Origin: an uncultured delta proteobacterium
Lineage (GTDB): Bacteria > Desulfobacterota > Desulfobulbia > Desulfobulbales > Desulfocapsaceae
Reading direction: 5' to 3'
Length of the DNA stretch: 64,000 nt
NCBI GenBank assembly: GCA_903901335.1
Contig: CAIUQR010000059.1
Coordinates: 1 to 64,000 of the forward strand
A program made the position numbers and the translations under genes. Position 1 is the first letter of the stretch, and each line of letters begins with the position of its first letter. Under the pieces are notes generated by a model. It searched no databases. It had not been told where the DNA came from and saw only the letters and a list, made by a program, of their open reading frames with translations. Below are positions 46,587 to 54,901 of this stretch, one piece after another.

Positions 46587-47045
46587 TTAAATCAACAATC
46601 TGGCCTTATTTACCGCATCATGTAAAAACGTGAGCGGATCTCCATTTTCCAGGATCATTTCAATGGTATGATCCTCATTAACCCGATGAATTTTTCCGAC
46701 AAAAACACATTGCCCGTTTATCTGTTCACGAAGTTTTACCCGGGCATTTTTCCCGCAGAAGCGTTTAAAGTCGCGAAAATCACGCAGTGGTCGATCAAGG
46801 CCCGGTGACGACACTTCAAGATGATAAGGCTGTTCAATCACATCCTCGACGTCGAGATAGGCACTGATTTCTCTGCTCACCTTTGAACAATGGTCGAGGG
46901 ACACACCACCTTCCCGGTCGATAAAAAGGCGAAGCACCCAGCCATGCCCTTCTCTGTGGAATTGGACATCCACCAGTTCCAGTCCCATGGAAGGCAGGAA
47001 ACTTTCAGCAACATCCCGAACTTTTTGCGTAATAAACTCACTCAT
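46587..47045 (-). CDS. rimP: ribosome maturation factor RimP
   Basis: A 152-aa protein needed for 30S subunit maturation. The family pattern is clear: GLELVDVQFHREGHGWVLRLFID, GVSLDHCSKVSREISAYLD, and YHLEVSSPGLDRPLRDFRDF, then a C-terminal SH3-like part with VFVGKIHRV. GAGAGGAG precedes the ATG. It is the first protein gene of the cluster and lies about 97 bases upstream of nusA. The tRNA-Gly gene further upstream is separated by a strong terminator, so the cluster likely has its own promoter in 47045-47160, though no clear boxes are visible there. Confidence 0.96.
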   Translation of the reverse strand: MSEFITQKVRDVAESFLPSMGLELVDVQFHREGHGWVLRLFIDREGGVSLDHCSKVSREISAYLDVEDVIEQPYHLEVSSPGLDRPLRDFRDFKRFCGKNARVKLREQINGQCVFVGKIHRVNEDHTIEMILENGDPLTFLHDAVNKARLLI

Positions 47046-47160
47046 CCCCGTTCTCCTCTCAAAACATCAACGAAGACCAGTTTACTGAATAACAAAACAT
47101 CCCTTGACAACATCAATTCTCTGGAATCATTATTCATCCGACTGCGATTGCAAACAGGCA

Positions 47161-47203
47161 TAAAAAAAAGCGGGCATAGCCCACTTTCTTAAGCCTGCCC
47201 GCG
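47161..47203 (-). terminator. terminator downstream of tRNA-Gly with an acceptor-like stem
   Basis: On the minus strand GCGGGCA (47202-47196) pairs with TGCCCGC (47176-47170) and is followed by eight T residues. The stem has the same seven base pairs as the acceptor stem of the tRNA 80 bases upstream, and an 11-base run matches the tRNA 5' end in inverted form. Confidence 0.85.
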
Positions 47204-47280
47204 TAAAAAAATACAGGAGGTATTCCGGAAAGTACCAACACAACGTTAACTATCCGGAAGATCATCCGGTCGGACCCGGA

Positions 47281-47356
47281 TGGAGCGGGCAACGAGATTC
47301 GAACTCGCGACTTCAGGCTTGGGAAGCTTGCGCTCTACCAACTGAGCTATGCCCGC
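47281..47356 (-). tRNA. tRNA-Gly (anticodon CCC)
   Basis: A complete cloverleaf of 76 bases including encoded CCA: acceptor GCGGGCA/TGCCCGC, D-arm GCTC...GAGC with loop AGTTGGTA, anticodon loop TTCCCAA giving anticodon CCC (47323-47321), variable loop AAGTC, and T-arm with TTCGAAT. The anticodon stem CAAGC/GCCTG has one A-C mismatch in the middle. It reads GGG glycine codons. Its 3' terminator follows at 47161-47203. Confidence 0.95.
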
Positions 47357-47370
47357 GCATAAACCCAGTA

Positions 47371-47381
47371 CAACTGAGCTA
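47371..47381 (-). repeat. 11-base copy of the tRNA D-arm just upstream of the tRNA
   Basis: The sequence CAACTGAGCTA at 47371-47381 is identical to 47339-47349 inside the tRNA. On the minus strand this gives TAGCTCAGTTG about 15 bases before the tRNA 5' end. It may be a remnant of a duplicated tRNA or of an insertion at the tRNA. Confidence 0.5.
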
Positions 47382-47574
47382 CATAAACACAGAAGCACCA
47401 GTTTGTCAAGAACGAAGCTTTCACTTTTCACAGCACTCTTTTCTCCCCTGTGAAAGATTCCCAGGAGATCACTTCCTGATTATACAGTTTTACAACTCAA
47501 GAAAAATCAAAAATCCTTATCGGAAACCGTTAATATTTTGTATCTCTTTATAAACTAAGGATAAATATCAATCA

Positions 47575-47730
47575 ATGAACCACCAGAACACGCACTGTCT
47601 GACCGAAGATTGTATGGTCAACATTAAAAATACAATTGACAAACAGGAAACAGGCCTATACAACAACGGGCAATTTTCAGCCTATCGCATACAAGAGATC
47701 AAGAACTTTTGGATTCAGTCCTACCTATGA
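47575..47730 (+). CDS. 51-aa unknown protein coupled to topB
   Basis: A short frame beginning MNHQNTHCLTEDCMVNIKNT and ending with FWIQSYL. Its stop overlaps the topB start by four bases (ATGA at 47727-47730), the usual sign of coupled translation, and AAGGA occurs about a dozen bases before the ATG. Composition is protein-like: an amphipathic helix pattern and aromatic residues near the end. With no family recognised, it could be a real small protein or a leader peptide whose translation opens topB. The topB start itself has no good ribosome-binding site, which makes coupling attractive. Confidence 0.5.
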   Translation: MNHQNTHCLTEDCMVNIKNTIDKQETGLYNNGQFSAYRIQEIKNFWIQSYL

Positions 47731-50189
47731 GTGATAAAATATTAATCATTGCCGAGAAACCAAGTGTGGCCTCAGATCTTGTCAAGGCCCTTCCCGGTAA
47801 ATTTAAAAAGGAAAAAACCCATTACGAGGGGGATACATACATTGTATCATACGCCATAGGTCACCTTGTATCTATTTGTTTTCCTGAAGAAATAGACCAG
47901 AAATATCAGAAATGGGAGATGGAGACACTTCCCATACTGCCGGAGTCGTTCCCTCTCAAGGGACTGCCAAGAACAAAGACCCAGCTCAACGCCCTGGAGA
48001 AACTGATTCGGCGAAAAGATGTCAAAGAGATCATCAATGCCTGTGACGCCGGCCGGGAAGGTGAGCTGATCTTTAAATATATCATCAAGTTTGTCTGGAA
48101 CCAGTCGGTTGCTAAAAAGACCTTCCGGAGGCTCTGGCTTCAATCGATGACCTCTGAAGCGATCAAAAACGGTTTCAGCAATCTGCGCAGAGATTCAGAG
48201 ATGACTGCCCTGGAGGATACCGCTCTATGCCGGTCCGAATCCGACTGGCTGATCGGCATCAATGCTACCAGGGCACTCACCGGGTTCAATTCAAGGCGGG
48301 GCGGTTTTTTTCTGACCCCCTGTGGACGGGTCCAGACGCCGACTCTTTCCTTGCTCGTCAAGCGGGAACGGATACGTCTGGGTTTTATTCCCCGTCCTTA
48401 TTGTAACCTCCTGGCAACCTTCGTCCACCCGGGTGGATCCTACCCCGGAAAATGGATCGATCCGGCCTTTGTAAAGGATCAAAACGTACCCGACGGCAAG
48501 GAAGACCGGATATGGAATCCCGGTGAAGCCGACCGGATCGTCGACGCATGTACGGGACAACCTGCCAAGGTAGTGGATACGAACAAAAAATCCAGCCAGC
48601 GTTCACCACAGCTTTTTGATCTGACCTCCCTGCAACGTGAGGCAAACTCCCGTTTCGGTTTTTCCGCAAAGAACACTCTGGGACTGGCCCAGGCCCTCTA
48701 TGAACGACATAAGGTCCTGACCTATCCGCGTACCGACAGCCGCCATCTGCCCGAAGACTATCCGGATACCGTAAAACAATCCCTGAAGTCCCAGGCGGAG
48801 TGGGAGTTCGGCAAATTTGCCAAGACTGCCCTGGACCAGAATTACGTCCACCCCGACAAACGTATCTTCAATAACGCCAAGATCTCCGATCACCATGCCA
48901 TCATCCCGACCACAAAGCTCCCGGCTGCCCTCTCCGAACCGGAGATGAAGATTTACAGAATGGTTGTCCAGCGTTTTCTGGCCGTCTTTTTCCCCCCGGC
49001 TCTCTTTTTTCTGACCAGTCGTCTCTCGACCGTTGCCGGTGAGACCTTTTTGACGGAAGGAAAAATCATGACCGAGCCGGGCTGGAAGGTGATCTACGGC
49101 AAGGAGGGCAATGACGATTCAGATACCGTTTTGAGTCCTGTTCAGGCAGGGGCTACGGTCCGCTGTCACGAGATCGAGAAGAAAGAAACGGAGACCGTTC
49201 CGCCACCCCGTTTCAATGAGGCCACCTTGTTGTCCGCCATGGAAAATTCCGACAAAATGGTAGAGGACGAAGAACTGGCCGGCGCGATGAAAGACAGAGG
49301 CTTGGGCACCCCCTCCACCAGGGCCGCCATCATCGAAAAATTGATCAATGAACAATATGTAGCCAGGGAAGGCAGGGAACTGGTGCCGACCGGCAAGGCC
49401 TTCGAGCTCCTGGCGCTCCTCGAAGCAATGAAGATTGACGTTCTTGCCTCACCTGAAATGACTGGGGAATGGGAATATAAACTCAACCAGATCCTCAGGG
49501 GTAAATTCACCAGGGACCAATTCATGCAGGAGATCCGGGAACTGACCCGGCATATCACATTCCAGGTCAAAAATTTCGAAAAGACCGAGGTCAGGCTGGA
49601 GGCACCGTTCAGCCCTGTCGATGGCGTCCGTTATTTCGATTCACCGATGGCCTATGTTTCAGAGGATGGGAAAACGAGTATCCGAAAGATCCTGGGCGGC
49701 CGGGTAATGACCACAGAAGAGGTCACCGCCCTGGTCAGAGGAGAGACCCTGGGGCCATTCAATGACTTCAGATCGAAAAAAGGCAAACCTTTTTCCGCAT
49801 CGGTCAGAATGAAAGCCACCAGGATCGAATTCATCTTTGCCGACTCAGTCGATGATCTTGACCTGGACAATATCAGAAAATCGGTTCCACTTGGCCTCTC
49901 ACCCATCGACAAGACACCTGTTTTCGACACTCCGACCATTTATATGTCTGAATCGGCCCTGGCCGGTGACGAAACGAAGGGCCTGAAGATCAGCAAAATC
50001 ATCCTCTCGAAAAATATCGCTCCTGAACATATCGCTCAGCTTCTCTCGGAGGGGAAGACAGAACTCATCAGAGGATTCATCTCGAAGAAAAAGAGGCCAT
50101 TTGACGCCTTCCTTCTTCTGGGAAAAAATGGTAAGATCAGTTTTGACTTCCCTCCCAGAAAGACACAGAAAAAGTCACAAGAAAATTGA
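47727..50189 (+). CDS. topB: type IA DNA topoisomerase III
   Basis: A protein of about 820 aa. The Toprim domain starts IIAEKPSVASDLVKALPG and contains ACDAGREGELI with the acidic metal site. The catalytic Tyr is in LTYPRTDSRHLPE, and the TopA-type central fold follows (NAKISDHHAIIPTT, GLGTPSTRAAIIEKL). After residue 630 there are repeated C-terminal modules of about 60 residues, each with a K-I-LSK/GG and PF-AF/S pattern (for example KISKIILSKNIAPEHIAQLL), in place of zinc fingers. It decatenates DNA and processes recombination intermediates. The start at ATG 47727 overlaps the small upstream frame; a TTG at 47709 is an alternative. It is followed directly by rsfS. Confidence 0.95.
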   Translation: MSDKILIIAEKPSVASDLVKALPGKFKKEKTHYEGDTYIVSYAIGHLVSICFPEEIDQKYQKWEMETLPILPESFPLKGLPRTKTQLNALEKLIRRKDVKEIINACDAGREGELIFKYIIKFVWNQSVAKKTFRRLWLQSMTSEAIKNGFSNLRRDSEMTALEDTALCRSESDWLIGINATRALTGFNSRRGGFFLTPCGRVQTPTLSLLVKRERIRLGFIPRPYCNLLATFVHPGGSYPGKWIDPAFVKDQNVPDGKEDRIWNPGEADRIVDACTGQPAKVVDTNKKSSQRSPQLFDLTSLQREANSRFGFSAKNTLGLAQALYERHKVLTYPRTDSRHLPEDYPDTVKQSLKSQAEWEFGKFAKTALDQNYVHPDKRIFNNAKISDHHAIIPTTKLPAALSEPEMKIYRMVVQRFLAVFFPPALFFLTSRLSTVAGETFLTEGKIMTEPGWKVIYGKEGNDDSDTVLSPVQAGATVRCHEIEKKETETVPPPRFNEATLLSAMENSDKMVEDEELAGAMKDRGLGTPSTRAAIIEKLINEQYVAREGRELVPTGKAFELLALLEAMKIDVLASPEMTGEWEYKLNQILRGKFTRDQFMQEIRELTRHITFQVKNFEKTEVRLEAPFSPVDGVRYFDSPMAYVSEDGKTSIRKILGGRVMTTEEVTALVRGETLGPFNDFRSKKGKPFSASVRMKATRIEFIFADSVDDLDLDNIRKSVPLGLSPIDKTPVFDTPTIYMSESALAGDETKGLKISKIILSKNIAPEHIAQLLSEGKTELIRGFISKKKRPFDAFLLLGKNGKISFDFPPRKTQKKSQEN

Positions 50190-50221
50190 CAGCCCTGCTC
50201 GAACAGGGCAAATACCGGATA

Positions 50222-50599
50222 ATGAAAAAACAAAAAATGAACCATCCATCTCAAGATGGACTTGAACTTGCGAAGGCATGCGCGAAGATTGCCCTGGATG
50301 CAAAGGCGGAAGACCTTATTATCCTCGATGTCAAGGGGATTGCTTCCTTCACCGATTATTTTGTCATCATGAACGGAAGATCGACACGGCACGTCCAGGG
50401 ACTGGCCGAGGCTATCGAAGGCGAATTCCGATCTAAACGGATCAAGGCATCGCATGCCGAAGGACTGCAGGAAGGTATGTGGGTTCTGCTTGATTTTGAC
50501 GATGTGATAATCCATATATTCTATTACGAACAAAGGAGATTTTACAATCTGGAAGGTCTCTGGCATGATGCCCGCCACATCGACCTGGACGGGATCTAA
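50222..50599 (+). CDS. rsfS: ribosomal silencing factor RsfS
   Basis: A protein of about 125 aa of the Iojap/RsfS family, which binds ribosomal protein L14 and blocks subunit joining when nutrients are low. Recognisable segments are LIILDVKGIASFTDYFVIMNG, STRHVQGLAEAIE, the EGLQEGMWVLLDFDDVIIHIF core, and YYNLEGLWHDA near the end. Several starts are possible: ATG 50222, ATG 50237, or a TTG at 50186 overlapping the topB stop; none has a strong site. I chose 50222 because the residues upstream are unlike the family. It lies between topB and thrC, all in one direction. Confidence 0.93.
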   Translation: MKKQKMNHPSQDGLELAKACAKIALDAKAEDLIILDVKGIASFTDYFVIMNGRSTRHVQGLAEAIEGEFRSKRIKASHAEGLQEGMWVLLDFDDVIIHIFYYEQRRFYNLEGLWHDARHIDLDGI

Positions 50600-50680
50600 C
50601 CCTCACCCGCCCGGCATCATCTGATCCTTCAGCTCCCCTTTCCCTGTTATCATCTGAATAACCTTCAAAATGATAAACCT

Positions 50681-52078
50681 ATGCAATATCTGAGCACACG
50701 AGGTGGGATATCTCCAATCCCGTTCACCCAGGCAGTGATGATGGGACTGGCCGTCGATGGCGGCCTTCTTCTGCCCCGGACAATTCCCCGGATCGGCAGC
50801 GATACCTTCAATTCATGGAAGAATCTTACGTACCAGGAACTGGCTTTCGAGGTAATGTCGCGGTTTATAGACGACATCCCCGACAGCGACCTGCGCGACC
50901 TGATCAACAGGTCCTATGCCGGCTTCGGGGTCAAAGAAATTACCCCGCTTGTCCATCACGGAAATCTGCACATCCTGGAACTCTTTCATGGGCCGACCCT
51001 TGCTTTCAAGGATATCGCCCTGCAGTTCCTCGGCAATCTCTTTGAATACCTGCTTGAGAAAAAAGACGGAGTGATGAATATCCTCGGAGCAACCTCCGGC
51101 GATACCGGCAGTGCCGCCATTTATGGGGTGCGAGGGAAAAATCGGATCAACATTTTCATCCTCCATCCCTACAAACGGGTCAGTCCCATCCAGGAAAAGC
51201 AGATGACGACCGTCACAGACGCCAATGTCTTCAATATTGCGATCAAAGGCACCTTTGACGACGGACAGGCCATCGTTAAGTCCATCTTCAACGATATCGA
51301 GTTTAAGACTGCGCAAAATCTGGGGGCCATCAACTCCATCAACTGGGCACGGGTCTTAGCTCAGGTCGTCTATTACATTTACAGCGGTCTGCATATCATG
51401 AAAGACGAAAAGGACCGCTCCTTTGATTTCGCCATACCTACCGGCAACTTTGGAGATATCTTTGCCGGCTATATCGCCAAACAGATTCTCCCGGAAGGGA
51501 TGATCCGGAATCTGGTGCTGGCCACCAACGCCAATGACATCCTAGCCCGTTTTATTAATAACGGCGACTATTCTCTGGGAGAAGTCGTCGTCACCTCAAG
51601 TCCATCCATGGATATCCAGGCAGCCTCCAACTTTGAGCGCTATCTCTTTTACCTGCTGGATAAGGAACCGGAGAGGACCAAGGAGGCGATGGTCGAGTTT
51701 ACCAGGACCGGCCGGCTGGATCTGAAAGGTTATCAGGATCAGATTCGGAGGGATTTTGTCGCAAAAAGCGTTTCTGAAGAAGAAGTCCTGCAGACCATTG
51801 CCGATTTTTATGCCGAACATGACTATATCCTTGATCCTCATACGGCGGTGGGCGTCAATGCCGCCCTCGCCTGTCTGCAGCAGAATGTCCCCATGATCTG
51901 TCTGGCAACAGCCCATCCCGCCAAGTTCGGCTCGGCCGTCGAGAAGGCTATCGGCAGACAACCGCAGGTGCCCGAATCTCTGGTCGGTATCATGGAGAAG
52001 ACATCACGCTGTGAACTGATGGACGCGGACAGCAAGCAGATTAAGGCCTATATTAAAGCACACGCCATATCCAAATAG
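50681..52078 (+). CDS. thrC: threonine synthase
   Basis: A 465-aa PLP-dependent enzyme that makes threonine from O-phosphohomoserine. The start MQYLSTRGGISPIPFTQAV, the PLP-Lys segment PTLAFKDIALQFLG, and GATSGDTGSAAIYG are typical of the longer, yeast/E. coli-type ThrC. Later PTGNFGDIFAGYIAKQ binds the PLP phosphate. Length is normal for this branch. It lies 80 bases after rsfS and 30 bases before the purine phosphorylase, so it probably shares a transcript with the genes that follow, although the pathways differ. Confidence 0.96.
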   Translation: MQYLSTRGGISPIPFTQAVMMGLAVDGGLLLPRTIPRIGSDTFNSWKNLTYQELAFEVMSRFIDDIPDSDLRDLINRSYAGFGVKEITPLVHHGNLHILELFHGPTLAFKDIALQFLGNLFEYLLEKKDGVMNILGATSGDTGSAAIYGVRGKNRINIFILHPYKRVSPIQEKQMTTVTDANVFNIAIKGTFDDGQAIVKSIFNDIEFKTAQNLGAINSINWARVLAQVVYYIYSGLHIMKDEKDRSFDFAIPTGNFGDIFAGYIAKQILPEGMIRNLVLATNANDILARFINNGDYSLGEVVVTSSPSMDIQAASNFERYLFYLLDKEPERTKEAMVEFTRTGRLDLKGYQDQIRRDFVAKSVSEEEVLQTIADFYAEHDYILDPHTAVGVNAALACLQQNVPMICLATAHPAKFGSAVEKAIGRQPQVPESLVGIMEKTSRCELMDADSKQIKAYIKAHAISK

Positions 52079-52108
52079 GAATATAAACCGGGAACTTCGC
52101 TGCAGAGC

Positions 52109-52972
52109 ATGGACCATTCGGACAGATATCGAGAAAACGTGGAGGCCTGTGTGGCCTTTCTTCGTGACAGGTTTCCTTTTGTTCCGAACATCATCCTCCA
52201 GCTGGGCACGGGCCTCGGCGGTCTGGCTGAACAGGTTGAGCCGGCATGTATCATCCCCTATACTAAAATCCCGCACTTTCCGCAGGCAACGGTTGCAAGC
52301 CATCAGGGCAATCTGATCCTCGGCCGCCTGAACGGCCACCCCATAGCCGTCCTGCAGGGCAGATTTCATTTTTATGAAGGATATTCAACCAAAGAGGTCT
52401 CCTTTCCAATCAGGGTCCTGGCTTTACTGGGTGCAAAGACCCTTGTGCTGACCAACGCCGCCGGAGGGCTCAACCCCCTTTTTCAACCCGGCTCGATCAT
52501 GGTTATCAAGGATCACCTGAATTTCCTAGGCGAAAATCCGTTGCGCGGCCCCAACGTCGACAGCTGGGGTCCGCGTTTTCCCGACCTCTCGCACCCTTAC
52601 GAACCGGCCCTGATCAAGATCGCACTCGACAGCACCCGGCACTGCGGCCTGAAGAATGTGATCACCGGGGTCTATGTCTGTATCCCGGGGCCAAGCCTGG
52701 AGACTCCGGCCGAAACACGTTGGCTGAGAGACTGCGGGGCCGATGCGGTGGGAATGTCCTCGATCCCGGAGGTGCTGATCGCCCTGCATGCGGGCCTCAA
52801 GGTACTGGGACTCTCCGTCGTCTCGAATATCAATGATCCCGACAACTTTCAGCCGATCATCCTGGAGGATATAATCGACACGGCCGAAAAGGTCGCCCCG
52901 CAGCTGGAACGCCTTATTATCGAGATCATCGGCAGAATCCGGAATCCTTCATCGCAAGGCCTGCAACCATGA
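52109..52972 (+). CDS. purine nucleoside phosphorylase (trimeric class)
   Basis: A 287-aa phosphorylase that splits purine nucleosides with phosphate into base and (deoxy)ribose-1-phosphate. Motifs: LQLGTGLGGLAEQV (phosphate loop, with Thr in place of the usual Ser), the LQGRFHFYEGY segment, TNAAGGLNPLFQPG, the ribose/base segment DAVGMSSIPEVLIALHAGL, and SVVSNINDP. Asn in that last segment fits a 6-oxopurine (hypoxanthine/guanine) specificity. Its stop overlaps the start of an MTA/SAH deaminase gene by four bases. The pair could act in sequence: deamination to an inosine-type nucleoside, then phosphorolysis, so a methylthioinosine phosphorylase role is possible. Confidence 0.92.
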   Translation: MDHSDRYRENVEACVAFLRDRFPFVPNIILQLGTGLGGLAEQVEPACIIPYTKIPHFPQATVASHQGNLILGRLNGHPIAVLQGRFHFYEGYSTKEVSFPIRVLALLGAKTLVLTNAAGGLNPLFQPGSIMVIKDHLNFLGENPLRGPNVDSWGPRFPDLSHPYEPALIKIALDSTRHCGLKNVITGVYVCIPGPSLETPAETRWLRDCGADAVGMSSIPEVLIALHAGLKVLGLSVVSNINDPDNFQPIILEDIIDTAEKVAPQLERLIIEIIGRIRNPSSQGLQP

Positions 52973-54312
52973 CCACTCCATCGCCCCGAATCGATCTCCT
53001 CCTGACCGGCCGTTATTTGCTGTCTGCTTCAACCCAGGACAGTGTTATCGAAAACGCAGGGATAGCGATTGCCGGCGACACCATCGCCGCTGTCGGCTCG
53101 ACGGACGATCTGGTCCGTCTCTATCCCGGTGCAAGACGCCTGCATGAAGCTTACGGCCTGATTATGCCCGGTCTGATCAACACCCATACCCATGCGGCGA
53201 TGACCTGTTTCAGAGGGCTTGCCGACGATCTGCCGCTGATGATCTGGCTTGAAGACCATATCTTCCCGATCGAGGCACAACTGACCGGCGAGATGGTCTA
53301 CCACGCGGCCCTTCTGTCATTGGCCGAGATGATCAAATCAGGGACGACCAGCTTCTGTGATATGTACCTTTTTGCGGGAGATGTCGCCAGGGCAACCGAG
53401 AAGGCCGGCATGCGGGGCTGGATCGGCGAGGTCCTCTACGATTTCCCGTCCCCTTCCTATGGCGAGCTGGAGAACGGATTCACCTATGTCCGGGAAATGT
53501 TTGACCACTATAAGAAAAATCCGTTAATCACGATCACCTGTGACCCGCACAGTGTCTATACCTGTTCACCGGATCTGCTGACAAGGATCGGCGAGATGGC
53601 CGATGAGCAGGGGAGCATGTATGTGATCCATCTGTCTGAAAACCAGGCCGAGGTGGACACCTGCAGGCAACGGTACGGATGCTCTCCGGTCAACCATTTG
53701 AAAAACCTGGGATTGTTGCATGAGCGAACCCTTGCCGACCACTGTGTGGTGCTTGACGATGCCGAGATCGATCTGCTGGCCGGACACCGGGTCAAGGTCT
53801 CCCATTGCGTGGAATCGAATATGAAGCTCGCCTCCGGAACCGCCCCGGTGGTGAAGATGCTTGACCGGGGGATAACCCTGTCCATCGGCACCGACGGCAG
53901 CGCCAGCAATAATGATGTGGACATGTTTTCCGAGATGAACAGCGTCGCCAAGGTGCATAAGGTCGCCTGCATGGATCCGACCGTGATGAACGCCGAGACG
54001 ACCCTGCACGCCGCCACCTTGGGTGGGGCTGCGGCGCTTCGAGTCGAAGAGGCAATCGGCTCGATTGCGATCGGGAAAAAGGCCGATGTCATTGTACTCA
54101 ACCTGCACCAGCCGCATCTGACCCCGATCTACAATGTCCCGTCTCATCTTGTCTATGCCGCCCGGGGTGCGGATGTAATCCATTCGTTTATCAACGGCAG
54201 ACAGGTGATGCATAACAGACAGCTTCTGACTATCGATGAAAACGATATCCTGGCCAGGATGAGCCGTATGAGTCGAGAAATCCAACAGTTTCGCGGACAA
54301 AGCCGAAGCTGA
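52969..54312 (+). CDS. mtaD: 5-methylthioadenosine/S-adenosylhomocysteine deaminase
   Basis: A 447-aa amidohydrolase-fold deaminase. The metal-binding HxH is in [19 protein letters not shown], followed by [25 protein letters not shown] (His and Glu), [14 protein letters not shown], and [16 protein letters not shown] (catalytic Asp). This set defines the SAH/MTA deaminase subgroup rather than adenosine or guanine deaminases. It converts MTA or SAH to the inosine derivatives in the cytoplasm. It overlaps the phosphorylase stop (ATGA), so the two are translationally coupled and likely act in one salvage route for methyl-cycle by-products. It is followed by two tatA genes after about 130 bases. 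Confidence 0.93.
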   Translation: MTTPSPRIDLLLTGRYLLSASTQDSVIENAGIAIAGDTIAAVGSTDDLVRLYPGARRLHEAYGLIMPGLINTHTHAAMTCFRGLADDLPLMIWLEDHIFPIEAQLTGEMVYHAALLSLAEMIKSGTTSFCDMYLFAGDVARATEKAGMRGWIGEVLYDFPSPSYGELENGFTYVREMFDHYKKNPLITITCDPHSVYTCSPDLLTRIGEMADEQGSMYVIHLSENQAEVDTCRQRYGCSPVNHLKNLGLLHERTLADHCVVLDDAEIDLLAGHRVKVSHCVESNMKLASGTAPVVKMLDRGITLSIGTDGSASNNDVDMFSEMNSVAKVHKVACMDPTVMNAETTLHAATLGGAAALRVEEAIGSIAIGKKADVIVLNLHQPHLTPIYNVPSHLVYAARGADVIHSFINGRQVMHNRQLLTIDENDILARMSRMSREIQQFRGQSRS

Positions 54313-54440
54313 TTTCCAGGACATCCGTCGCAGGTCTTGACTTTCTCCCCGTACTGCTCTACATTCAAGCGGGAAAGCGGGATTCTCACCTGGAGCAGAG
54401 GGCGGCTCCCGAGCTACAACTTCTACCTCGAGGTATTCTT

Positions 54441-54626
54441 ATGTTTGGACTTGGTATGCCGGAATTATTGGTCATTCTGGTCATTATTGTAATAATTTTC
54501 GGGGCCGGCAAGCTTCCGGAAATCGGTTCCGGTATCGGCAAGGGTATTAAAAACTTCAAAGATGCGACGAAGAAAGAAGAGGCTAAAAAGATCGACGACG
54601 AAAACAAGCCTGATTCTGCCGCCTGA
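54441..54626 (+). CDS. tatA: twin-arginine translocase subunit TatA/E, first copy
   Basis: A 61-aa Tat pore-type protein. It has the short periplasmic start [13 protein letters not shown], one membrane helix, the [21 protein letters not shown] hinge and amphipathic helix, and a highly charged, Lys/Glu-rich tail. TatA oligomers form the translocation pathway for folded twin-arginine proteins. GAGGT precedes the ATG. A second tatA copy follows 44 bases later. No tatB- or tatC-type gene is adjacent, so these copies are separate from any tatC locus. Confidence 0.93.
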   Translation: MFGLGMPELLVILVIIVIIFGAGKLPEIGSGIGKGIKNFKDATKKEEAKKIDDENKPDSAA

Positions 54627-54670
54627 CCTGTTTTTTTCTTTTAAATATTCAACTCATTACGGGCAAAACT

Positions 54671-54892
54671 ATGTTTGGACTTGGAACACCTGAATTGATC
54701 GTTATTCTGGCAATTGCCTTTCTTATCTTTGGCGGCAAAAAGCTGCCTGAGATAGGCGCTGGTCTTGGTAAGGCCATCTCCTCTTTCAAGAAGGGTATCA
54801 AAGATACCGAAGACCTTCCCGGGGTAAAGGAAATGGCCGAGGTCAAACAGAAGGTCGATCAGGTCAAGAATATCGGCAATAGCCTTAAATAG
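54671..54892 (+). CDS. tatA: twin-arginine translocase subunit TatA/E, second copy
   Basis: A 73-aa paralogue of the preceding protein with the same start (MFGLGTPELIVILAI), membrane helix and FGGKKLPEIGAGLGKAI hinge. It has a longer amphipathic helix and tail (about 35-73). The two copies share the hinge but differ in the cytoplasmic tail, which suggests a tandem duplication with divergence. Together they could supply TatA- and TatE- or TatB-like roles. It ends ten bases before the convergent gene on the minus strand. Confidence 0.93.
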   Translation: MFGLGTPELIVILAIAFLIFGGKKLPEIGAGLGKAISSFKKGIKDTEDLPGVKEMAEVKQKVDQVKNIGNSLK

Positions 54893-54901
54893 CCCCATCC
54901 G

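Noticed and set aside
52109-52972. Assignment of the phosphorylase as MTA phosphorylase
   Set aside because: The motifs fit the trimeric purine nucleoside phosphorylase branch with a 6-oxopurine-type Asn, so an MTAP label is not supported by sequence.
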